Shown here in pieces: positions 1 to 5,144 of a stretch of DNA of 5,216 nucleotides. This stretch comes from Enterobacteriaceae endosymbiont of Donacia simplex (GTDB lineage: Bacteria; Pseudomonadota; Gammaproteobacteria; Enterobacterales; Enterobacteriaceae). The notes below the pieces were generated by a model. That model saw only the letters and a program-made list of their open reading frames with translations. It was not told the origin of the DNA and ran no database searches. The position numbers and the translations under genes were made by a program. The first letter of the stretch is position 1. Each line of letters starts with the position of its first letter. The stretch is from contig NZ_CP046193.1 of NCBI RefSeq assembly GCF_012568645.1, positions 1 to 5,216 on the forward strand. The letters are read 5' to 3'.

Positions 1-2775
1 ATGAAAAAAAAATTTATAATTTTTAAAATTTTAAATAAATTACAAAAAATGCTAGTAGCTATTTTTTTTATGTACTTATTATTTATACCTAAAATTAATG
101 GGGTAATAAATATAAATAAAAAATCTAATAACTTAAATTTTTATGTTTTAAAAAAAATAAAAAAGGAATATTTTTTTTTTATAGAAAAAAATAAAGAAAT
201 ATTTAATGATAATTATATGAAAAAAGTTTTAGATAAAGGAAATTTATTTATTCAAGATAATAATAATTTTAATAAACCTTTATCTAAAACAGAAATAATG
301 CAGGATAATATAAGAAAACATTTAAATAACAATAACTATTTAGATAATTATAAATTAAGTTCTTTTTTTTCAGAAGAAAAAAAAGAAAGTAATCAGAAAA
401 ATCCATTTTATTATTACCTATTAACAAAAAAAAATTTTTTAAATAAAGAAGAATTTTTAGAAAATATAAAATCAATTATTATTGATAGTTTCAATAATGA
501 AATTAACAAAAAAGTTCAATCTAGTTTCTATAAATTATTTAATAAATTTAAAATAAACGGGAAAACTTCCATAAAAATTAAATTAAATGAAAATTTAAAT
601 CTTAATAATTCAGAAATTAGTTTTTTGTTACCTTTAATAGAGAGAAATAATTACATTTTTTTTTTACAAAATAGTACACATAAAACCGATAATAGAAATC
701 AAAATAATTTTGGTTTAGGTTTAAGAAAATTTTCTTTTGAAAATGATTATTTGTTAGGAGTAAATAGTTTCTTAGATTATGATTTTTCATTAGAAAATAC
801 AAGATTAGGGTTAGGTTTCGAATTTTGGAAAGAATTCATTAAATTTAATATTAATATATATTATGGTTTAAGTCGATGGTGGCATCATAATATGGATAAT
901 TTAAATAATAATAAATTTTTTAATGACATAAATGATGATGAATTTTATTCAAAACCAGCTACAGGATTAGATTTTAAAATTAAAGGATATTTTCCTTCAG
1001 TACCAGAATTAGTATTTAAATTAGATTATTCTAAATATTTTGGAAATGTAGGGTTTAAAATAAATAGTAATGGAAAAAATTATGAAAAAATATTCTCTGA
1101 TCCTTTCTTTTCTTTTTCTATTGATTATAATCCAATACCTCTTTTAACTTTTAATATTAAAAGATTACAAACATTGGGAAAAGGTAATTTCCAATTTGGA
1201 ATAAGTATTAATTTAAATTTAAATTCTTCTTTTTATAATCAAATACATACAAAAATTAATGATGTTTTTTCTTCATCTTATGATCATAAATATGATTTTG
1301 TGGATAGAAATAACAACATGATGTTAAAATACAGAAAAAAATATATAATTAAAATATTTGCAAAAAAAGAAATTATTGGTCCTCCTAGAGGACGACATTT
1401 TTTAGAAATGAATGTTACTCATATTAATCAAATAAGTAATATATTTTTTTATGTTGATAGTATTTTTTTACAAAGAGGTGGTTCAGTTGGATTATATAAT
1501 AATGATAGCCATAATAAAAATGATTATATGATGCATTTACCAAATTATGATTTTCAAAATATTAATAGTAATAATTATGTATTAAAAATTGTTGCAATTG
1601 ATGTATTAGGTAATAAAGATATATTTTATATGAGGATAGAAGTTTTACCTCCTTCATTAAATAAAAAATTTTCAACTTTAAGTATTTATCCTAAAAGGAT
1701 ATTAATAGATTCTTCTGAAAAAGCAAAAATAGTTTTTGAAGCGAGAGACTCTGATAATGAATTATTAACAAATTTACAAGATGTTAGTTTTATAGTAGAA
1801 AGATTTACCACATATGATAAACATAATATACATATAAGTACTGTAAAGGAGTATCCAAAAGGCACTTATTCTGCATTTATTACTAGTTCATCTTATGGAT
1901 CTGCTTTATTTAAAGTAAAAATTGGTGATAAAATAATTAAAGATATTAATGATACAGTTGAATTTATTGCACCTTCTGTAGATAATATGGTATTAAAAAT
2001 TGATTCTAAAAATCTTACTGCAAAAGTTAATGAATCAATTAAATTATTAATAATAGTTTATGATAAACATGGTAAAAAATTAAAATTTTCTGATGTTGAG
2101 ATAAAAAATGTTATGGCAGTAGATCAACATGGAGAAGTTAGAAAAGATAGTGGTGAAATTCATATTGAAGACATTACTCATAAAAAATCTTATGATGGTA
2201 AATATTTTTTCTTAATAACAGATGAAAATGGGGAATTAAGACTTAAAATATCTGATCCTCATGGTATTGGAGTTAGAACTTATTTTAAAATTATTGCAAA
2301 TAATTATGTTTCAAAAAAGATAGATTTAATTTTTACAGTACCTACAAGTCCTAAAACTATTTTAGCAAAAATGTATGGTCATATGCCTGATTTTATACTT
2401 TTTAATGGCATGAAGTTTAAAAGACCTACTTTAAGTATTGAACGTCTTGGAGATCAAGTAAATCATAATTTAAATGAAGATTGGACAAAATTTACTTGGT
2501 TTAATGCAGACGCATTTTGTAAATCACAAAATGCTCGATTACCAACAAAAGATGAGTTAATAGATTTTTATAATGCTCATCCAGGAGATGATTTAATTAG
2601 TAATTATGGATGGCCTATAGTTGAAAAATCTTTTAGCATGTTTTGGACTTCAACTCCTAAAATAAATATGTATTTTCCCGATCCATTACATTATCATGTT
2701 GATTTTATTACAGGTAAAATAGATCAAGGTATTGTAGGTAATATTTTCCCTTTTATTTGTGTTGATGATAATTAG
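1..2775 (+). CDS. Intimin/invasin-family inverse autotransporter adhesin with Ig-like domains and C-type-lectin-like tip
   Basis: Outer-membrane adhesin of the intimin/invasin (type Ve) class: an N-terminal beta-barrel anchors it and the C-terminal passenger is displayed outside to bind host surfaces. Residues 1-34 look like a signal peptide (Lys-rich start, hydrophobic 17-30). Residues 35-165 are Lys/Asn-rich low complexity, and I see no LysM domain, which many relatives carry there. The barrel spans about 170-408, with family hallmarks GLGLRKF (237-243), LLGVNSFLDYDF (251-262), the RLGLGFEFW segment (268-276), PATGLDFKIKGYFP (319-332) and DYNPIPLLT (375-383). The post-barrel linker YDFVDRNNNMMLKYRKKY (431-448) is typical of the family. 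Ig-like modules follow at about 460-550, 557-657 and 660-780. Residues 785-924 resemble the lectin-like tip, with ARLPTKDELIDFYNAHPG, YGWP and WTSTP motifs. The only two cysteines, C840 and C920, could form its disulfide. The frame is intact. Met1 is preferred because Met17 would lose the basic n-region. It needs the BAM complex, which must be chromosomal. The ligand is unknown. Confidence 0.93.
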   Translation: MKKKFIIFKILNKLQKMLVAIFFMYLLFIPKINGVININKKSNNLNFYVLKKIKKEYFFFIEKNKEIFNDNYMKKVLDKGNLFIQDNNNFNKPLSKTEIMQDNIRKHLNNNNYLDNYKLSSFFSEEKKESNQKNPFYYYLLTKKNFLNKEEFLENIKSIIIDSFNNEINKKVQSSFYKLFNKFKINGKTSIKIKLNENLNLNNSEISFLLPLIERNNYIFFLQNSTHKTDNRNQNNFGLGLRKFSFENDYLLGVNSFLDYDFSLENTRLGLGFEFWKEFIKFNINIYYGLSRWWHHNMDNLNNNKFFNDINDDEFYSKPATGLDFKIKGYFPSVPELVFKLDYSKYFGNVGFKINSNGKNYEKIFSDPFFSFSIDYNPIPLLTFNIKRLQTLGKGNFQFGISINLNLNSSFYNQIHTKINDVFSSSYDHKYDFVDRNNNMMLKYRKKYIIKIFAKKEIIGPPRGRHFLEMNVTHINQISNIFFYVDSIFLQRGGSVGLYNNDSHNKNDYMMHLPNYDFQNINSNNYVLKIVAIDVLGNKDIFYMRIEVLPPSLNKKFSTLSIYPKRILIDSSEKAKIVFEARDSDNELLTNLQDVSFIVERFTTYDKHNIHISTVKEYPKGTYSAFITSSSYGSALFKVKIGDKIIKDINDTVEFIAPSVDNMVLKIDSKNLTAKVNESIKLLIIVYDKHGKKLKFSDVEIKNVMAVDQHGEVRKDSGEIHIEDITHKKSYDGKYFFLITDENGELRLKISDPHGIGVRTYFKIIANNYVSKKIDLIFTVPTSPKTILAKMYGHMPDFILFNGMKFKRPTLSIERLGDQVNHNLNEDWTKFTWFNADAFCKSQNARLPTKDELIDFYNAHPGDDLISNYGWPIVEKSFSMFWTSTPKINMYFPDPLHYHVDFITGKIDQGIVGNIFPFICVDDN

Positions 2776-2793
2776 TCATAAATATATAAAAAA

Positions 2794-2835
2794 TTTTAGT
2801 AAAATAAAAAAAAATATTTTATTTTTTTTCTAAAA
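2794..2835. terminator. Possible bidirectional terminator between convergent genes
   Basis: The 43-bp gap between the convergent adhesin and pheA genes contains TTTTAG (2794-2799) and its complement CTAAAA (2830-2835). They enclose an A-rich then T-rich stretch that can extend the stem imperfectly. The structure runs over the pheA stop codon (2819-2821). A hairpin with A tracts on one side and T tracts on the other is a plausible two-way terminator, but at this A+T content such pairings arise easily. The stem has a bulge and internal mismatches. Confidence 0.3.
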
Positions 2836-3493
2836 CTAAAAAATTAGTTTGATTATTTATTTTATTTGTTATGTTATTTTTTACAATTTTTAATTTATAA
2901 AATTTAGCTGAAATTTTATTTCCTATAGCTGCAAAATTTTTTGAAGAATTCTTTTTAATAAATTTCATTGCAAATGAAGAACTAGAACAATATTTTATCC
3001 CCCATTTAGGGAATTTATTAATAAATAAACTACATTGTTTAAATGGTTCAGGATGACTAAAAACTGTTTTTATTTCACATAAAACTATATTTTCTTTATT
3101 AGTTACTAAACAATGTTTTATAGGTAACGTAATTTTTTTTTTTATACGTAAAAAAAAAATATTACTTTTTAATAATGTTAAAACATCTTTTATTACCCCT
3201 GTATAATTATTATATATAGGTATAATAGCAAAATTAATAATTCCAATTTTTACGTATAAAAAAATTTCATTGAAATTTTGACAACTTATATTAATAAGAG
3301 TTTTTTTAAAAAAACTCTTATTAATATAAGTTAATGTAGCTAAATGAGAATAGCTTCCTTTTGGACCTAAAAACGCAATACTTTTATAATATTTTTTTAT
3401 AAATTTTTCTTTTATAAAATTTTGAATATCATAATTAATAATAATGTTATTATTTTTGTCAGAATAAATATTATTTTTAATAATTTTTAACAT
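2819..3493 (-). CDS. pheA: Stand-alone prephenate dehydratase (PheA catalytic domain only)
   Basis: Converts prephenate to phenylpyruvate by dehydration and decarboxylation, the committed step to phenylalanine, in the cytoplasm. The 224 residues align with the middle domain of the enterobacterial bifunctional PheA: IAFLGPKGSYSHLA (39-52), AIIPIYNNYTG (89-99, family PIENTSSG), FSHPEPFKQC (145-154), CSSSSFAMKF (169-178), AAIGNKISAKFYKL (188-201) and NQTNFLVLEKK (214-224, family TRF motif). E. coli PheA is about 386 residues. Here the chorismate mutase domain is missing apart from a possible helix remnant at about 20-36, and the protein stops right after the catalytic domain, so the ACT domain that senses phenylalanine is absent. 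Substitutions fall in active-site motifs (E to Y in PIEN, Q to E in HPQ, R to N in TRF), but the catalytic Thr of TRF is kept (T216). Met1 is the only sensible start, since the next Met is 176. It lies 56 bp downstream of the replication gene, possibly cotranscribed. A separate chorismate mutase would be needed. Family assignment is firm; full activity is inferred. Confidence 0.9.
   Translation of the reverse strand: MLKIIKNNIYSDKNNNIIINYDIQNFIKEKFIKKYYKSIAFLGPKGSYSHLATLTYINKSFFKKTLINISCQNFNEIFLYVKIGIINFAIIPIYNNYTGVIKDVLTLLKSNIFFLRIKKKITLPIKHCLVTNKENIVLCEIKTVFSHPEPFKQCSLFINKFPKWGIKYCSSSSFAMKFIKKNSSKNFAAIGNKISAKFYKLKIVKNNITNKINNQTNFLVLEKK
3283..3332. repeat. Perfect 50-bp palindrome inside pheA
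   Basis: The 25 bases at 3283-3307 are the exact reverse complement of 3308-3332, with no spacer; symmetry ends at 3282/3333. It lies wholly within the pheA frame and encodes residues 55-70 (roughly YINKSFFKKTLINIS), just after the conserved GPKGSYSHLA motif, where the alignment to E. coli PheA is poor and about two residues longer. DNA could extrude a cruciform, and mRNA could form a hairpin of more than 20 bp. The function is unknown. Confidence 0.95.
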
Positions 3494-3531
3494 GTTAAAA
3501 TAGAAAAAATTAATTTTTTCTATTTTAACAT
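3492..3531. repeat. Perfect 40-bp palindrome between the initiator gene and pheA, overlapping the pheA start codon
   Basis: Bases 3492-3511 are the exact reverse complement of 3512-3531. It fills most of the 56-bp gap between the initiator stop (3550-3552) and the pheA ATG (3491-3493), and its proximal arm includes two bases of that ATG. In the minus-strand transcript it would form a roughly 18-bp stem with an AAUU loop, placing the start codon at the base of the stem. No U-tract follows on that strand, so it is not a standard intrinsic terminator. It could limit pheA translation, be an RNA-processing site, or bind a dimeric protein; none of these is shown. Confidence 0.93.
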
Positions 3532-3549
3532 AAATAAAAAAAATTAAAA

Positions 3550-4416
3550 TTATTTTTTTATAATATGAACAATATCATTTTCATCTATCCAACATTTCCA
3601 CCCAGTTGCCAAAGATACTTCATATAACGATTTTTTTAAAATTTGTCTAAATTTCCATAACATTAATATATGACTTCCACATAGTTCTTTTAAAGTCTTT
3701 ACTTTATAAGGTAGAGGGGTATTATTATGAGAACAAAAAAAACAATGAATCCATTGTGATAATTGTTTACCTTTTAGTTTTCTCCTTTCTTTTAAAGAAA
3801 TTGCTGTCCACATAGAATCTATAAAAAAAGAAATTATATTTTTATTTAATAAAATAATATTTTTTTTTGTTTTATCATTTCTATACCATTCATGTAATAA
3901 ATGACCTATATAAAAATAATCATTATAATTTATTTCTATACTACAAATAGACAATCTTATTAAAGATGATTTAAGCCACTCATAATCTTTTTTCCCTGTT
4001 TTTCTATCTATTGACTTTAAAAAAGAATAAGTAGAAAAAATTACTTTCTCTCCTAAAGGGACCTTAGTAAATAAATATAAACATTCTAACCATACATCTA
4101 AATCAGCTTGATCTAAACTTTCACCTGTAAAACGTATAAAAAAACCATTTAATGATGTTTTTAAGACATTTTTTTCATATTTTCTATTCCCTTTTTTTAT
4201 TATTCCAAAAAGAGAACTACGTAGTATAATATTTGGTATAGCCCTTTTATTTTTTGAAATATTAGGAAAATATTTTCTTATATTAAAACTACTTTTTTCT
4301 ATATATTTAATTGATTTACAACAAAATATACTATTTTTTGTTTCTTTCTTCTTTTTTAAAATGTTACTTTTCTTAATTAATAAGTTAATTCTATTGTAAA
4401 ATAATTTTTTACGCAT
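3550..4416 (-). CDS. trfA: TrfA-family plasmid replication initiator protein
   Basis: Initiates plasmid replication by binding origin iterons, opening the adjacent AT-rich DNA and loading host replication proteins. It is 288 residues long, close to the short form of RK2 TrfA. Residues 1-55 are a basic, poorly conserved leader. The conserved core starts at RAIPNIILRSSLFGIIKKGN (58-77) and continues with IRFTGESLDQADLDVWLECL (94-113), PLGEKVIFSTYSFLKSIDR (120-138), DYEWLKSSLIRLS (144-156), YIGHLLHEWYRND (169-181), WTAISLKERRKL (203-214), QWIHCFFCSH (221-230), PYKVKTLKELCGS (236-248), KFRQILKKSL (255-264) and ATGWKCWIDENDIVHI (270-285). This matches the two winged-helix arrangement of the family (about 55-165 and 165-285). 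The ATG at 4414-4416 is the only reasonable start (next Met is 202). No Shine-Dalgarno sequence is visible. Its likely targets are the four iterons at 4946-5027. Read as intact and functional; it could equally be named repA. Confidence 0.92.
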   Translation of the reverse strand: MRKKLFYNRINLLIKKSNILKKKKETKNSIFCCKSIKYIEKSSFNIRKYFPNISKNKRAIPNIILRSSLFGIIKKGNRKYEKNVLKTSLNGFFIRFTGESLDQADLDVWLECLYLFTKVPLGEKVIFSTYSFLKSIDRKTGKKDYEWLKSSLIRLSICSIEINYNDYFYIGHLLHEWYRNDKTKKNIILLNKNIISFFIDSMWTAISLKERRKLKGKQLSQWIHCFFCSHNNTPLPYKVKTLKELCGSHILMLWKFRQILKKSLYEVSLATGWKCWIDENDIVHIIKK

Positions 4417-4439
4417 TTGAAGTTAAAACAAAATTTATA

Positions 4440-4448
4440 TTTTACACA
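4440..4448 (+). promoter_or_regulatory. Candidate DnaA box TTTTACACA
   Basis: TTTTACACA fits the relaxed E. coli DnaA-box consensus TTWTNCACA exactly. It sits 24 bp upstream of the initiator start codon, within the predicted 5' leader and about 500 bp from the iterons. A single 9-mer of this composition can arise by chance. Confidence 0.35.
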
Positions 4449-4488
4449 CAAAAAATTTATTATTTTCTTTATATTTATTTTTTATGTT

Positions 4489-4517
4489 TTTATATTTTTT
4501 ATATTTTGATTAATCAA
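4489..4517 (-). promoter_or_regulatory. Candidate sigma70-type promoter of the replication initiator gene
   Basis: On the minus strand, TTGATT (4517-4512) is followed after exactly 17 bp by TATAAA (4494-4489). Transcription would start near 4482 and give a leader of about 65 nt before the initiator ATG at 4416. The -35 hexamer lies inside the palindrome at 4505-4518, so a bound repressor, possibly the initiator itself, could block it. Promoter-like hexamers are common in DNA this AT-rich, so position is the main support. Confidence 0.4.
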
Positions 4518-4518
4518 A
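4505..4518. promoter_or_regulatory. 14-bp palindrome, possible operator
   Basis: TTTGATTAATCAAA is a perfect 14-bp inverted repeat overlapping the -35 element of the candidate initiator promoter. Autorepression through an operator palindrome is common among iteron plasmids. It shares no sequence with the iterons, so a different protein or binding mode would be needed. Confidence 0.3.
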
Positions 4519-4800
4519 TAATTATTCAAAATAAATATTCAATAAAAAAATGTTATTTTAATAAAAATGAATATTTTATTCCCCGTTTATTTTTTTCTAT
4601 ACTAATAAAATATCAATTTAGAATACAAAAATGATTTTTAAAAACTAAATTTTTTTATTTAATTTTAATTTATATTTTACTCACCCTTTGGAAAAACCTT
4701 AAAATAAACAAATTATCTAATATAAATAAATTATTTAACTCTACTATATTATTTTATTATTTAAAGTTTATGAATGTTTAATTACTTTTTTTTATTTTAA

Positions 4801-4819
4801 ATTTCATTATCAATGAAAT
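4801..4819. repeat. Small inverted repeat (8-bp arms, 3-nt loop)
   Basis: ATTTCATT (4801-4808) and AATGAAAT (4812-4819) form a perfect short hairpin about 125 bp before the iterons. It could be an origin element or protein site; no function can be assigned from sequence. Confidence 0.35.
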
Positions 4820-4945
4820 AAATATTATTTAATTAAATTTATCTCATATAGTACTAAAATTATTTTTAAATGTCAAATATTTTTTTATAAAAAACTCCTA
4901 TATAAATTTTCTTGAAAAAAATTTTGATAAAAATTAAATAAGTCA

Positions 4946-5027
4946 CACGGGATAACAAGTAGGGGGCACGGGATAACAAGTAGACAAACACGGGATAACA
5001 AGTAGACAAACACGGGATAACAAGTAG
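4946..5027 (+). repeat. oriV: Four identical 17-bp iterons: plasmid replication origin
   Basis: CACGGGATAACAAGTAG occurs without mismatch at 4946-4962, 4967-4983, 4989-5005 and 5011-5027. Start-to-start spacing is 21, 22 and 22 bp, about two helical turns, so all copies face one side of the helix. The linkers are GGGG, then ACAAA twice. At 8 of 17 G/C the repeats stand far above the surrounding composition, implying strong selection. RK2, the type plasmid for TrfA, also uses 17-bp iterons at roughly 22-bp spacing, so this array fits as the binding target of the initiator at 3550-4416. No further copies were seen in the window, including near the initiator promoter. Confidence 0.93.
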
Positions 5028-5028
5028 G

Positions 5029-5060
5029 CATATATATATATATATATAAATATATTTTTT
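5029..5060. other. Alternating AT tract next to the iterons, probable DNA unwinding element
   Basis: Immediately after the last iteron, a run of alternating A and T from 5030 to 5048 continues into AT-only DNA. Two TTATAATC direct repeats follow at 5063-5070 and 5083-5090, then a 13-T run at 5091-5103. Iteron origins normally place an easily melted AT-rich region beside the array, and this side is far more suitable than the other. The exact limits of melting are inferred. Confidence 0.6.
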
Positions 5061-5116
5061 CTTTATAATCATTTATAAACAATTATAATCTTTTTTTTTT
5101 TTTATTTAATTAAATA

Positions 5117-5144
5117 TTGAAAAGAAAAAAAAAAAGTGTATAAT
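5117..5144 (+). promoter_or_regulatory. Sigma70-type promoter, likely for the adhesin gene across the circular junction
   Basis: TTGAAA (5117-5122) and a consensus TATAAT (5139-5144) are separated by 16 bp. Transcription would begin near 5151 and run off the window end. If the replicon is circular, the adhesin ATG at position 1 follows about 65 nt later with nothing in between. The junction shows no Shine-Dalgarno sequence, as elsewhere here. Confidence 0.5.
5135..5143 (-). promoter_or_regulatory. Candidate DnaA box TTATACACT overlapping the rightward -10
   Basis: On the minus strand this reads TTATACACT, 8 of 9 positions of the DnaA consensus TTATNCACA. It lies about 110 bp from the last iteron, a usual place for a DnaA site in an iteron origin, and overlaps the -10 of the promoter at 5117-5144. 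A chance match is possible. Confidence 0.3.

Noticed and set aside
284..802. Two minus-strand open frames of 61-63 codons inside the adhesin gene
   Set aside because: They are antisense to a well-supported coding region, Phe/Leu/Tyr-rich as expected from the complement of Lys/Asn codons, and show no motifs.
3131..3162. T-rich/A-rich inverted repeat around TACGTA inside pheA
   Set aside because: Pairing is interrupted by mismatches and consists mainly of homopolymer tracts from Lys codons, unlike the two perfect palindromes.
3494..3529. Standard rho-independent terminator for the initiator gene
   Set aside because: The stem has hardly any G/C and the minus-strand sequence after it is the pheA start codon, not a U-tract. 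It is therefore annotated as a palindrome of unknown role.
4567..4605. 12-codon frame MNILFPVYFFLY, rich in Phe/Tyr, reminiscent of a phe-operon leader peptide
   Set aside because: It is on the plus strand and far from pheA, which is transcribed on the minus strand. TTT codons are expected here by composition alone and no attenuator structure follows.
4946..5027. CRISPR array
   Set aside because: Repeats are 17 bp with 4-5 bp linkers that are partly identical. There are no spacers and no cas genes; the geometry is that of iterons.
4866..5082. Two overlapping minus-strand open frames of 65-68 codons across the iterons
   Set aside because: They are translations of the repeat array and AT tract (recurring LLVIPC/CYPVF-like units), with no family resemblance and no ribosome site. 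They are by-products of the origin.
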